NCBI GenBank assembly: GCA_023265395.1
Contig: JAHFTX010000015.1
Span: 1-54,360, forward strand
Length of the DNA: 54,360 nt
Direction: 5' to 3'
Source: Thermoplasmata archaeon
GTDB lineage: Archaea > Thermoplasmatota > DTKX01 > JAHFTX01
In this document: in pieces, positions 39,518 through 48,377 of the stretch
How the letters are laid out: each line of letters starts with the position of its first letter
Numbering within the stretch: the stretch's first letter is position 1
Notes under the pieces: model-generated
Seen by the model: only the letters and a program-made list of their open reading frames with translations
What the model was told of the DNA's origin: nothing
Databases searched by the model: none
Translations under genes and position numbers: made by a program

Positions 39518-42240
39518 GGCTCGACGTCGATCGGCGCTGAATCGGCGGCGGCGCCCGCGCGTTCGAGCGCTACCTCGTCGTGCGCAGCGAGCTGGCCGCC
39601 ACGACGCCGACGGCGCAGCAGTGCCAGCAGCGTCACCAGGACGATGGCGATCAACATCACCGCCAGGGCCAACATCGTCGGGGAGGCCGAGACCAGCTGC
39701 CCCGGTGCACTGGAGCGTGGTCCTCCATCGCCGTGCGCAGGCGCGGGCAGCACGACGATCTCCTTCTGCCCCAGCGCGATGACGACGCTGCCGATCAGCA
39801 GCTCGATGCGCAGGCTGCCGGGGCCGGGGAGGATCGGCGTCCAGGGGACTCCGACGATGCGCCGTTCCCCTGGGGCCAGCGTCACCTGCAGCAATCCGAC
39901 GACCTGGCCGTTGAACACCAGCTGCACGCTCTGGGTGATCGGCACGGCGTTGGGGTTGCTCAGCGCCACGGTGACGTTGATGGGCACTCCCACCTGGTAG
40001 GTGGCGGGCCACTGCGGTTCTTCGCTGACCGGCGGCTGGGGCGGGATCTCGATTCGGGTCCCGTCCTTGATGATGGTCTCCTTGCCGCCGACATCGACGC
40101 AGACGATGCGCAGCACGTGGGAACCGACCGGGAGCTTGGAGGTGTCGTAGGCTTCGGCCTCGGCAGCACTCGAGGTGGTGGCGACGACCTCGCCATCGAT
40201 GGAGACGATGCACGCATCGCCGCTCTGGGTGTCGTCGGTGTCCCCGAGGATCGGAGGCGGGGTCACGCCTCCGTCGTCGGGCGGCTGCGTCGTGTTGTCG
40301 TCGCCTCCGGGTACGGTGGTGTTGTCGTCGCCGGGTGTGGTGGTGTTGTTGCCCGGGAGGATCGGCGGGTCGGGCAGGTCCAAGGGCAGGACCAGCACCA
40401 GGTCGGCTCCGTTGCCCGCCTCGTCGGCGGTGTGGAACGCGAAGGTGTGGTTGTCCTCGGTCAGCGACACGAGCGGGACGTAGAGCCACGCATCTCGCAC
40501 CGAACCCGAAGGGTCGACGAAGAACCCCGCACCACTGGGTGCCGCGGTCGTCGCAGCGTAGGTCAGCGCCCCCTGCCCATCGACGCTGGCGTTGGTCGCG
40601 TCGACGTCGAGGTTGGCCTCGGAGATGGTCAGGTGCAGCTGCACCAGCGGGTCGTCGATCTGCAAGCCCTCGCTGCTGGCGTGGGAAAGGGCCGGGTCGG
40701 TGTTGTCGATGCGCAGGTCGACGCCGTGGCTCGCACTGTTGTCGACGGTGTCCGTGGCGACCACGCTCAGGTGCCACAGGGCATCCTCGTAGGTGTCGCT
40801 GGGGATGGTGCCCCCAAAGTGCTCGCTCCCCGGCGGCACCTCGGAGAGCGTTCCACTGCTCGTGACGGGACGACCGACCTTGTTGGCGTTCCAGGAGATC
40901 GACGCGGTCGCCGCCTCCAGCGGCGGCGAGGTCCCCACGGAGACGTCGATCGCCAGCGGCAGCGGCCCGCTGACCCATTGGCCGTCCATCAGCGGCAGCG
41001 AGAAGTCGGGGCCGCTGCGGTCGAGGGTGAAGGTCGCGACCTCGTCGCTACCGACATTGCCGGCGAGGTCCGCCCCGCTGAGGGTGAGCGTCTGCAGCGT
41101 GGCATCGGGCAAGGCCGCGGTCGCGATGGTCGCGCCGAAGCTCGCCACTGGAGGGAGCGCGGAGAGGTCGAGGTCCCACGTGGTCAACGAGAGGGCGCTC
41201 GTGCCGCTTCCGGTGTCGAGGCTCAGCCCGAAGATCCCTGAGGCGGTCGCTAGGTCGCTGGGGAGGTTTGCGTCCCCGACGGTGCCGCTGACATCGACGT
41301 CGCTGTCCCCCACGATGCTGGGCAGGGGATCGAGGCCCATGGTGGGGTCGATGGTGTCGAGGATGGGGTCGGCGAAGAGCGAGTCGCCACTGTCGATGAA
41401 GACGCTGTTGCCCAGCAGGTCCATCAGCGCGACCTCCAGGGGGAGGGGACCGTCGCTGACGCCGTTGGTCGCAAGGGTGGTGCCATAGGTGGCGGTGCCG
41501 TTGACGGTCTGCTGCCATCCCAGGCTCGACCAGTTGCCGCCGTCGATGCGGGCCGACACGGAGGCGATCCCCGAGACCGGGGTGTTCTGGTCGATGACGT
41601 CGACCGTCAGGTCCAGGTCGCCGTCCAGATAGGTCGGCAGGTCTGCGTTCAACAGCTGCGGCGGCTGGGTGTCGACGTCGAAGGTCTGGTTCTCCCCCGA
41701 TCCGTCGAGGTCGAGGTCGCCGTCGATGGTGAGATTGCCGCCACAGCGGACGTCGAGGACCGGGGGGGACGTCAGCAGGTCGGTGGCCGAACCATTGACG
41801 CCGCCGTCGTCGACGAAGGCGAGCAGTCCGACGAAGATGCTGTCATTGGCGGTGTCATCGGGTGCGACGCCATCGTCGCGCACCTGCACCCGCACCGACT
41901 CGGAGATCCCGCCGGCGCAGGCGCCGTAGACGGGGAGCGATTCGATGACGAAGACCGCGCCGCCGTCGACGCTGCCAGCCGGGATCGTCTCGTTGACGCT
42001 GATGTTGCCGATGGTGCCCGACTGGGTGGCGCTGCCCACGCGGATCTGCACGGTCATGCCCTCGGAGATCCCCAGCGGCGGGGAGGTGGTGCCATTGATC
42101 CAGACGACCAGGTCCTCGGTGTTGCCGCCCGGCGCTCCGGCCTGGGCCGCAGGTGGCACCGTGCAGGCTGCAAGGAGCAACCCCAGCGCCAGCAACAGGG
42201 GACGCACGCGGTGCGCGGTCCGGCCAGCGGGTCGATGCAT
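39514..42240 (-). CDS. Large anchored surface protein with Ig-like modules
   Basis: A 908-residue exported protein. The signal peptide ends LLLAACTVPPA, which resembles a lipobox (LAAC), so lipid attachment is possible. Repeated Ig-like or bacterial big-domain modules with Asp-rich loops occupy about 40-640; a Thr/Pro/Gly-rich linker (TTTPGDDNTTVPGGDDNTT) lies near 620-650; then a CARDB-like module, one transmembrane helix (about 850-872) and a charged tail beginning RRRRRG. No catalytic motif is seen. The start ATG at 42240 was taken over a longer frame from 42327. A TATA-like box at 42264-42271 (minus) sits at leaderless distance. Stop shared with the ATPase gene in CTAG. Confidence 0.8.
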   Translation of the reverse strand: MHRPAGRTAHRVRPLLLALGLLLAACTVPPAAQAGAPGGNTEDLVVWINGTTSPPLGISEGMTVQIRVGSATQSGTIGNISVNETIPAGSVDGGAVFVIESLPVYGACAGGISESVRVQVRDDGVAPDDTANDSIFVGLLAFVDDGGVNGSATDLLTSPPVLDVRCGGNLTIDGDLDLDGSGENQTFDVDTQPPQLLNADLPTYLDGDLDLTVDVIDQNTPVSGIASVSARIDGGNWSSLGWQQTVNGTATYGTTLATNGVSDGPLPLEVALMDLLGNSVFIDSGDSLFADPILDTIDPTMGLDPLPSIVGDSDVDVSGTVGDANLPSDLATASGIFGLSLDTGSGTSALSLTTWDLDLSALPPVASFGATIATAALPDATLQTLTLSGADLAGNVGSDEVATFTLDRSGPDFSLPLMDGQWVSGPLPLAIDVSVGTSPPLEAATASISWNANKVGRPVTSSGTLSEVPPGSEHFGGTIPSDTYEDALWHLSVVATDTVDNSASHGVDLRIDNTDPALSHASSEGLQIDDPLVQLHLTISEANLDVDATNASVDGQGALTYAATTAAPSGAGFFVDPSGSVRDAWLYVPLVSLTEDNHTFAFHTADEAGNGADLVLVLPLDLPDPPILPGNNTTTPGDDNTTVPGGDDNTTQPPDDGGVTPPPILGDTDDTQSGDACIVSIDGEVVATTSSAAEAEAYDTSKLPVGSHVLRIVCVDVGGKETIIKDGTRIEIPPQPPVSEEPQWPATYQVGVPINVTVALSNPNAVPITQSVQLVFNGQVVGLLQVTLAPGERRIVGVPWTPILPGPGSLRIELLIGSVVIALGQKEIVVLPAPAHGDGGPRSSAPGQLVSASPTMLALAVMLIAIVLVTLLALLRRRRRGGQLAAHDEVALERAGAAADSAPIDVEP

Positions 42241-42263
42241 GAGAGCCGCCACCCGTGGCCAGC

Positions 42264-42271
42264 GTATTAAG
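42264..42271 (-). promoter_or_regulatory. TATA box of the anchored surface protein
   Basis: CTTAATAC on the minus strand, 24-31 bases before the ATG at 42240. The spacing is that of a leaderless promoter. Confidence 0.5.
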
Positions 42272-42333
42272 CGCTTGTGGACCTGCCCGGCCCCTTGGGG
42301 GGAGCGACCCCCACGGAGACGAAACACCGATGC

Positions 42334-42639
42334 TCAGTGGAGCAGGGTGAACAAGCGGTAGTCCCCGTCGACGTCGAAGACCCCCAACCGTGCCCCAGCG
42401 TCCAGCCAGCCGTGGGCGTAGTTGACCGCCCCGAAGGCGTCGACGAGGTTGCCTTGTTCGGCGAAGTGCTGCGCGTCGTTGTAGTAGTCGGTGGCCATCC
42501 GCAGGTAGTCGGCGGCGACGGTGTACAAGTGCGACGGCTGCGGAGCGATGACCTTGACCTTCTGCAGCGCCGCGGCGGTCACCTGCAGGTCCTTGGCCAG
42601 CTTCTCCTCGAGCCGCTCGGCCGTCTGGAGGTTGGCCAT
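42334..42639 (-). CDS. DUF357 family helical protein (archaeal)
   Basis: A 101-residue all-helical protein. The DUF357 signature is clear: YLRMATDYYNDAQHFAEQG, then AFGAVNYAHGWLDAGARLGVF. The family is confined to archaea and forms a helical hairpin of unknown function. The ATG at 42639 was chosen; a GTG at 42654 immediately follows the HerA stop and is also possible. It is directly downstream of herA on the same strand, so the two are probably one operon, a hint that it could serve DNA metabolism. Confidence 0.88.
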   Translation of the reverse strand: MANLQTAERLEEKLAKDLQVTAAALQKVKVIAPQPSHLYTVAADYLRMATDYYNDAQHFAEQGNLVDAFGAVNYAHGWLDAGARLGVFDVDGDYRLFTLLH

Positions 42640-42654
42640 GGGGACGCCTGCCAC

Positions 42655-44586
42655 TCACTCGGGCGCGTCGTGGTCCATCTCGGTCTCGAGCACGACCTCG
42701 GCGCTGCCACCGGCGGAGGCGGCGGGCCCCGAGGCGTCGATGTCGACCTCGCCCTCGTCGGCGGGGGAGGCCTCGTCCTCATCCTCGGCGGCACGCTCCG
42801 TCTCCTTGGCGTGGGAATCTCCCTGCGCCTCCTCGCCCTCCTCGGTAGGGGTCTCCTCGGCGCGCGCGAGCTGGCGCATGGTGCGCCGGTAGGCCGAGGG
42901 TGAGACGACGCTCACGCTCTGGCCGCCATGGCGTGTCTCGCGGGGCCGCACGTCGATGATGATCGGGGTCGCGGCTCCGCCGCCGCTGATGAGTGCTGAA
43001 CCAGTGGGCAGGCGCTGGATGTTCTCCTCCATCCCCGCGGTCAGGCCCTCGATGGAGCTGCTGATGGCCTTGAGGTCGTTGGGATTGGTGACCTTGAGGA
43101 TCACCTGGGTGCCGCACTGGCTGAGCACGTTCTTGTCGATCTTTGCTGGCCGCTGCGAGACGACGCACATGCCCATGCCGAACTTGCGGCCCTCGCCGGC
43201 GATGGTCTTGAGCACCGGGCCGCAGCGGGTCTGGCCCACCTGGGGGCAGAAGGTGTGGGCTTCCTCCACGACCAGCACCAGCGGCGGGATGCGGCCGAGC
43301 TTGCGACCGATGAAGATCTTCTGGACCAGACGGCTGGTGACCAGGTCCTGCAGGTCGGGGGCGACCCCCTTGAGGGTGATGATGGTGCACTGCCCCTCGG
43401 CGATCAGCGAGCTGATCCGAGTGGGCGGCTCGCCGAAGATGCGCAGGGCTCGCAGGTAGTCGAGTTGGTTGACCAGCCCATGGCGTGCCGGGTGCTTGTC
43501 GGCCTTGACGGTCTTGATGACGTCGGCGAGGTTGTAGTACTGGCGCTCCTTGGCCAGCTGCTTGAGGGCACGGTTGAGGATTCCCCGGTGGGGCCCGTTG
43601 TTCTTGATGTCACACAGCTCCATCAGGTCCTCGAGCCCGAGGTTGACCTCGTCGAACACCAGCGGCAGCGCCTGAGGCTGGTGCTGTGGGTCGGGGGTGA
43701 ACTGCACCACGCGGTCGGTGTAGCGCATGGGCTTGACGCCGTAGCGGGCCATGTTGTCGACATCGCGCGCGTTGTCGTTGGGGTGCATCAGGCTGCCATA
43801 CTCGCCGTGAGGGTCGAGCACGACGACGGCGACGCCGTGCTTGATCAGCTCCTCGATGAAGACTCCCACGACGTAGGACTTGCCTGCGCCGGTGCGCGCG
43901 AGGATGGCGATGTGCCGCTGCACCAGGTCGTTGATGTCGAGGTAGACGGGCAGCTCGAAGCCCTTGAGGTTGCCCAGCAGTGCGCCGGTGGCCTTGTTCT
44001 GCTTGAGGCCCAGGACCTCCTTGATCAGCTTCTCGGAGGCGTTGTGGACGATGGTGCCGCCGCTAAAGGGGGTGCGAGGGGCCAGCAGCACCCCGCGCTC
44101 ATCGCGGTAGCCGATGACGCTGATGTGGGCGGTGACCTGTTCGCCGACCTCGATCTGCTCGCCGTGGCTGAGCAGCTGGGCGCGGTCGAAGGAGAGGTCG
44201 GTGACCCGCTCGATGTCCTCGACCTGTCCGAGCACGATGCCGCACTGTTCGTGCGGCGCCTCGACGTAGTCGTTGCGCCGCAGGTCGACGTCGGCATGGA
44301 CGGCCATGGTGAAGCTGGTGGTGCCGACCTTGCCGTAGATCAGCCCCAGGCCACTGGGGGCGCGCTTGGGAGCGGTCTCCATCATCAGGTGCTCGGGCAG
44401 CTGCGCGCTCAAGCGACGCTGGCGGAACGAACCAACCGGTCGGAACCGCCCCTTGGCACTGGGCGTGGCGCCTCGCTTGGCACGTGCCTTGCCCTTGGTC
44501 CCGCTAATCGATCGAGGGGGGGCATTCGCCCTTGCGGAGCGGCTTGGGGAGGGTGCGCGACGGCCAGGATGGGGAGTGGCTGCCAT
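42655..44586 (-). CDS. herA: HerA-type hexameric DNA translocase/helicase
   Basis: A 643-residue ATPase. Domains: a basic, low-complexity N-terminal extension of about 75 residues (rich in Ala, Arg, Pro, Ser); a HAS-barrel (GLIYGKVGTTSFTMAV...); and a FtsK/HerA RecA-like core with Walker A ARTGAGKSY (230-238), Walker B LVLVVEEAH (436-444) and the following arginine region (KFGMGMCVVSQRP). It ends in an acidic tail of about 100 residues (EEGEEAQGDSHAKETERAAEDEDEA in part). HerA works with the nuclease NurA and Mre11-Rad50 in end resection; none of those genes is visible here. Typical length is about 500-550, so both extensions are unusual. The ATG at 44586 is followed by a TATA-like TATATA region in the AT-rich patch upstream; an internal start near residue 68 is conceivable. 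Confidence 0.9.
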   Translation of the reverse strand: MAATPHPGRRAPSPSRSARANAPPRSISGTKGKARAKRGATPSAKGRFRPVGSFRQRRLSAQLPEHLMMETAPKRAPSGLGLIYGKVGTTSFTMAVHADVDLRRNDYVEAPHEQCGIVLGQVEDIERVTDLSFDRAQLLSHGEQIEVGEQVTAHISVIGYRDERGVLLAPRTPFSGGTIVHNASEKLIKEVLGLKQNKATGALLGNLKGFELPVYLDINDLVQRHIAILARTGAGKSYVVGVFIEELIKHGVAVVVLDPHGEYGSLMHPNDNARDVDNMARYGVKPMRYTDRVVQFTPDPQHQPQALPLVFDEVNLGLEDLMELCDIKNNGPHRGILNRALKQLAKERQYYNLADVIKTVKADKHPARHGLVNQLDYLRALRIFGEPPTRISSLIAEGQCTIITLKGVAPDLQDLVTSRLVQKIFIGRKLGRIPPLVLVVEEAHTFCPQVGQTRCGPVLKTIAGEGRKFGMGMCVVSQRPAKIDKNVLSQCGTQVILKVTNPNDLKAISSSIEGLTAGMEENIQRLPTGSALISGGGAATPIIIDVRPRETRHGGQSVSVVSPSAYRRTMRQLARAEETPTEEGEEAQGDSHAKETERAAEDEDEASPADEGEVDIDASGPAASAGGSAEVVLETEMDHDAPE

Positions 44587-44823
44587 GTCTACCAGACGGT
44601 ATATAGTGCTTCAGAAATAAATATATTACTGATGTCGACAGCCCATAAGAGCCTTCGGGTAATCGTCGCAGGCGGCTTCATGACGCCCACCAATCGCTTT
44701 CGTTCGAGGATGGAGGGACCTACAATTCTACGGCGTGATACTCCAGGACGACCTAAGTAAGTGTCCTGCCTGTCTAGTATAATAAGCGCATGATACCTAT
44801 AGTGTCTTCCAAGGGGTGTTGAA
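44587..44823. other. AT-rich intergenic patch between herA and fic
   Basis: About 240 bases with much lower GC than the rest of the window, holding several TATA-like elements: TATATAG at 44600-44606 and AATATATTA at 44619-44627 on the herA side, AGTATAATAAG (44776-44786) and CCTATAGTG (44795-44803) before fic. I see no gene, repeat or direct-repeat boundary in it. Confidence 0.6.
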
Positions 44824-45966
44824 TTGGATGCTGCCAGATTCAAGCGGAGCAAAGGCCAGATCAGAATCGCCAAAGAAGGCTATCCCTACTTCGTGCCGCC
44901 CCCTATCCCAAGGGAACTCGAGTACGATTCTTCTATCGTCGACCTGCTCGCCAGGGCCCAACTGCAACTCGGCAGGCTGTCGAGTTTCGGCGACCTCATC
45001 CCAAACCCGCAGTTGCTCATTGCACCATACCTTCGCCGCGAAGCCGTCTTGAGTTCGAGGATTGAGGGCACCCAGGCGTCCATCCGCGACGTTTTCAAGA
45101 ATGAAGCCAAACTCGAACATCCTGCTGATGTCGCAGACATGCGCGAGGTCAGGAATTACGTCACCGCATCGGAGAAGGGGGTCCAGGCGATTGCGGCAAG
45201 ACCACTAGACCTTGACTTGCTGCGGGAACTGCATGGCATCCTTCTGCACACAGTCCGTGGCTCGGACAGACACCCCGGTCAATTCCGAAGGATCCAGAAT
45301 TGGATTGGACCCCCCGGCTGCACGGCACAGTCTGCCCTATTCGTCCCGCCAGAACCCGGCATCATGAAAGAGAGACTCGCCGACCTCGATGCCTTCCTGA
45401 TCGGACCCCCGCAAATCCCAGACGTTCTACAGGCTGCGCTCCTACACTATCAGTTCGAGGCCATCCACCCATTCGAAGATGGGAATGGCCGCATCGGACG
45501 ACTGTTGGTGATGCTGCTGCTCATCAAGAGACGGGCCCTCTCGGCCCCGCTCCTGTACCTCAGTGCCTATTTCGAAGCCAATCGACAGGACTACTACAAG
45601 GCCTTGTTGAGGGTGAGCACCGAGGGGGCCTACGACGATTGGTTCCGCTTCTTCCTCGAGGGTGTGGCAACCCAGGCCGCAGACGCGTTCACTCGCGCCA
45701 AGAGACTCATCCATCTGCGCGAATCATACCGGAAGAAACTCCAGGGCATGCATGCAACTGTCAGCACACTCATCATCCTCGACCAACTTTTTGTGAACCC
45801 ATTCACGAGCATCACGGGAGCCGCGGACAGGTTGGGCGTGGTGTACCCCACCGCTCAGAAGGCCATCGAAGAATACCTGGTCCCGGCGGAGATCCTAATG
45901 GAGGTCACTCGGCAGAAGCGCTATCGCGTCTGGGTCGCCCGGGAGATCCTCACGACACTTGAGTAG
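44824..45966 (+). CDS. Fic family protein (AMPylase type), with Fic_N and winged helix
   Basis: A 380-residue protein. The catalytic Fic motif HPFEDGNGRIGR starts at His215. An N-terminal SSRIEGT (77-83) fits the inhibitory-helix motif [ST]xxxE[GN] (Ser77/Glu81), which would clamp the active site (class II Fic). The C-terminal part looks like a winged helix (TSITGAADRLGVVYPTAQKAIEEYL). Fic enzymes transfer AMP from ATP to a target Tyr, Ser or Thr. The TTG start at 44824 has AAGGGGTG (44811-44818) as ribosome binding site. GC is visibly lower, with rarer codons (ATT, AGG, TCA) than its neighbours, and it is followed by a 100-base gap unlike other convergent pairs here, so recent acquisition is likely. 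Could act as a toxin-like stand-alone regulator. Confidence 0.93.
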   Translation: MDAARFKRSKGQIRIAKEGYPYFVPPPIPRELEYDSSIVDLLARAQLQLGRLSSFGDLIPNPQLLIAPYLRREAVLSSRIEGTQASIRDVFKNEAKLEHPADVADMREVRNYVTASEKGVQAIAARPLDLDLLRELHGILLHTVRGSDRHPGQFRRIQNWIGPPGCTAQSALFVPPEPGIMKERLADLDAFLIGPPQIPDVLQAALLHYQFEAIHPFEDGNGRIGRLLVMLLLIKRRALSAPLLYLSAYFEANRQDYYKALLRVSTEGAYDDWFRFFLEGVATQAADAFTRAKRLIHLRESYRKKLQGMHATVSTLIILDQLFVNPFTSITGAADRLGVVYPTAQKAIEEYLVPAEILMEVTRQKRYRVWVAREILTTLE

Positions 45967-46066
45967 GCGGCAGGCGCACGCAGTTGGTCTCTCCATTCCT
46001 TCGAGACGGTCCGCAGACCGACTGTGGAACCGAGCTGGGAGCGGCCGAAGGTCTTGGTTGGGCTGA

Positions 46067-46618
46067 TTACCCCAGGGCCGCCAAATCCTGGTTGAGCTGC
46101 TGGAGAGTCGCCAGGCCGGTGTAGGTCTGGGCGATGTGCTGCCGCTGGTCGATCAGCACCATCGTGGGCAGGCCGCTGACCCCATATCGCTCGCCCACGC
46201 CGTCGGTGTCGGGCGCCATCGCCCAGGTGACGTTGTGCGCCTGCCCGTAGGCCGAGAGCACCGAGGCGTTCTCGTTGCGGTCCCATCCGATGGTGATGAT
46301 GACGACCTCGGGCTGCTGCTGGTGCAGCTGGGCCAGCGTCCCGACCTCGACGGCGCACGGCAGGCACCACGTGGCGAAGAACTCCACCACCACCACCTGG
46401 CCGCGCAGCGCCCGCAGGTGGATCGTCGAATTGGCGGTGTCCTGGAGCGAGAAGTCCGGCGCCAGGCTCCCACGGGGGGTCACCGGCAAGAGCGTCGAGC
46501 GCAGCAGCTCGCCCCCACCTGCGGCCAGCACCACCACCACCAGGGCGAGGGTCAGCAGGAGGAACATCGGCCCGCGGGTGCGATCGCGCCGTGCCGAGGT
46601 TGGGGGAGGGGCCTCCAT
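46067..46618 (-). CDS. TlpA-like membrane-anchored thioredoxin
   Basis: A 183-residue protein with an N-terminal transmembrane anchor (about 18-34) and an external thioredoxin-like domain. The active-site motif is CLPC (85-88) in FFATWCLPC, and the conserved cis-proline lies in SGLPTMVLID near 160. TlpA/ResA/DsbE proteins of this build reduce disulfides outside the cytoplasm, for example in cytochrome c or copper-site maturation. The ATG at 46618 was preferred to an in-frame upstream start. Divergent from aspartate dehydrogenase; there is a 100-base gap to fic. Confidence 0.88.
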   Translation of the reverse strand: MEAPPPTSARRDRTRGPMFLLLTLALVVVVLAAGGGELLRSTLLPVTPRGSLAPDFSLQDTANSTIHLRALRGQVVVVEFFATWCLPCAVEVGTLAQLHQQQPEVVIITIGWDRNENASVLSAYGQAHNVTWAMAPDTDGVGERYGVSGLPTMVLIDQRQHIAQTYTGLATLQQLNQDLAALG

Positions 46619-46683
46619 CGACGACAGCGGGGCGACGGCGGCCCAAAAAGCCTCCGTCACCGCAGGGCTGCCCACCCAACGCC

Positions 46684-46688
46684 TTAAT
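46684..46688 (+). promoter_or_regulatory. TATA-like box for aspartate dehydrogenase
   Basis: TTAAT lies 23-27 bases before the ATG at 46711, fitting a leaderless transcript. Confidence 0.4.
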
Positions 46689-46710
46689 CCTGTGCGCCCA
46701 TCGGCCGCCG

Positions 46711-47526
46711 ATGGCGAAACGGGGGGTCGGCATCATCGGCTGCGGTGCGATCGGCACCATCGTCGCTGCAGTCGCTGGGGAGCATCCCCGCGTCGACCCT
46801 CTGCTGGTGTACGACACCAAGGTCGAAGCTGCCGCAGGCATCGCGGCCATGGTCGGCAAGGCCCGGGTGCGCACCAGCCTCGTCGAGGTGCTCGCGGAGG
46901 CGACCCTGATCGTCGAAGCCGCCTCGATCGAGGCGGCGCGCATGGTGCTCCCACAGGCGCTGAAGATGGGCCGGGAGGTGCTGCTGCTCTCGACCGGCGC
47001 CCTCGTCGACGACGGCTTCCGCGCCCAGATGGTCGAGCTGGCCTCGCACCACGGCGGGCGGATCTACCTGCCCTCCGGCGCCATCGCCGGGGTCGATGGC
47101 GTGGGTGCGGCCGCAGGCGCGCCACTGCGGCGGGTCGAACTGATCACCACAAAACCGCCCGCAGCACTGGCGGGTGCCCCCGCGGTGGTGGCCAAGGGGA
47201 TCGACCTGCACGCGCTCACGGAACCGATGGTGGTGTTCTCCGGGCCTGCCAACGAAGCGATCCGCCTGTTCCCGAAGAACGTCAACGTCGCCGCGACGCT
47301 GTCGATCGCCGGGATCGGGGCCTATCGCACCATGGTCACCATCATCGCCGACCCCGCTGCGAATCGCAACACCCACCGGATCGTCGTCGAAGGGGAGTTC
47401 GGGGCCATGAGCATCGAGCTGGCCAACCAACCTCACCCCGACAACCCAGCGACCAGCCATCTGGCTGCACTCTCGGCGGGGGCAGCGCTCAAGCGGATCC
47501 TTGGTCCGCTGTGGGTCGGGGCGTAG
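46711..47526 (+). CDS. nadX: L-aspartate dehydrogenase
   Basis: A 271-residue enzyme that oxidises L-aspartate to iminoaspartate with NAD(P)+, the first step of NAD biosynthesis in many archaea. Evidence: Rossmann loop GIIGCGAIG (7-15), LPSGAIAGVDGVG, FPKNVNVAATLSIAGIG and NTHRIVVEGEFG with the catalytic His; this set and length match Thermotoga and Archaeoglobus homologues. The ATG at 46711 has a TATA-like box about 25 bases upstream. nadA and nadC are not in the window. TauE/SafE follows by 12 bases, so the two may be co-transcribed, though a link in function is not obvious. Confidence 0.93.
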   Translation: MAKRGVGIIGCGAIGTIVAAVAGEHPRVDPLLVYDTKVEAAAGIAAMVGKARVRTSLVEVLAEATLIVEAASIEAARMVLPQALKMGREVLLLSTGALVDDGFRAQMVELASHHGGRIYLPSGAIAGVDGVGAAAGAPLRRVELITTKPPAALAGAPAVVAKGIDLHALTEPMVVFSGPANEAIRLFPKNVNVAATLSIAGIGAYRTMVTIIADPAANRNTHRIVVEGEFGAMSIELANQPHPDNPATSHLAALSAGAALKRILGPLWVGA

Positions 47527-47538
47527 GCAGGAGCTCCC

Positions 47539-48321
47539 ATGGGAGAGTCGCTGTGGTGGGTCCTGCTCATCGCGCTGTTGATAGGGCTGGTCTCTGGCTA
47601 CGTCGGCGGGTTGCTCGGGGTCGGTGGGGGGATCATCATCGTCCCAGCGCTCCTGCTGGCGCTGCCGTTGACCTTCCCCGACACTCCGGTGGGATTCAAT
47701 GCGGCCAAGACCGTCTCCTCGGTGGCCATCGTCGGGGTCTCCATCGTGGGCACCATGCGCCACCACCAGTTCAAGAACGTCGACGTGCGGCTGGGCCTGC
47801 TGCTGGGGGCCTTCGGGATCCCTGGGGCGCTGCTGGGAGCCTACGTCGGTGCGCGGCTGGACAACGAGCCGCTCCGCGCGATCTTCGGCATCGTGATGCT
47901 CGTCTCGGCGTTCCAGCTGCGCCGAGAGCCGAGCACGCAGACCACCCCCAGCATGCCGATCCTCGGTCTGCTCGGCTTCGGCGGCGGCGTGCTCGCGGGC
48001 CTTCTGGGCGTCGGTGGGGGCATCATCATCGTCAACGGCATGTTGCTGCTGGGATTCGACGCTCACCTGACGGTGGGCACCAGCATGCTCGCCATCGTCC
48101 TCAACGCCGGTGCGGCGACGGCGTCGAACACCGCCCTGGGGTTCATGCGCCTCGACGTCGCGCTGCCGTTGACCGCCGCCTCGGTCGTGGGGGTCTATGG
48201 CGGTGCGACGCGCGCCAACTCGGTCGACACGGCCACCTTGCGGGGCTACTTCCGCTCTGCGCTGGTGCTGGTGGGGAGCTACATGCTCCTCGAAGCCCTC
48301 TGGCCCCTGCTGGTCCATTGA
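47539..48321 (+). CDS. TauE/SafE family anion exporter
   Basis: A 260-residue membrane protein of about eight helices with two halves that repeat the same GGLLGVGGGIIIVPALLL motif (early half and GLLGVGGGIIIVNGMLLL in the later half). This is the TauE/SafE (DUF81) signature, where the family moves sulfite, sulfoacetate and other organosulfur anions. The transported compound is not readable. It follows nadX by 12 bases and precedes the redox fusion gene by 56 bases, all co-directional. Confidence 0.9.
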   Translation: MGESLWWVLLIALLIGLVSGYVGGLLGVGGGIIIVPALLLALPLTFPDTPVGFNAAKTVSSVAIVGVSIVGTMRHHQFKNVDVRLGLLLGAFGIPGALLGAYVGARLDNEPLRAIFGIVMLVSAFQLRREPSTQTTPSMPILGLLGFGGGVLAGLLGVGGGIIIVNGMLLLGFDAHLTVGTSMLAIVLNAGAATASNTALGFMRLDVALPLTAASVVGVYGGATRANSVDTATLRGYFRSALVLVGSYMLLEALWPLLVH

Positions 48322-48377
48322 TGTCACCTAAGCGCGGACCGTAGCGATTATCTGCGCCCCGTCGTGGTGGCTGCCTG

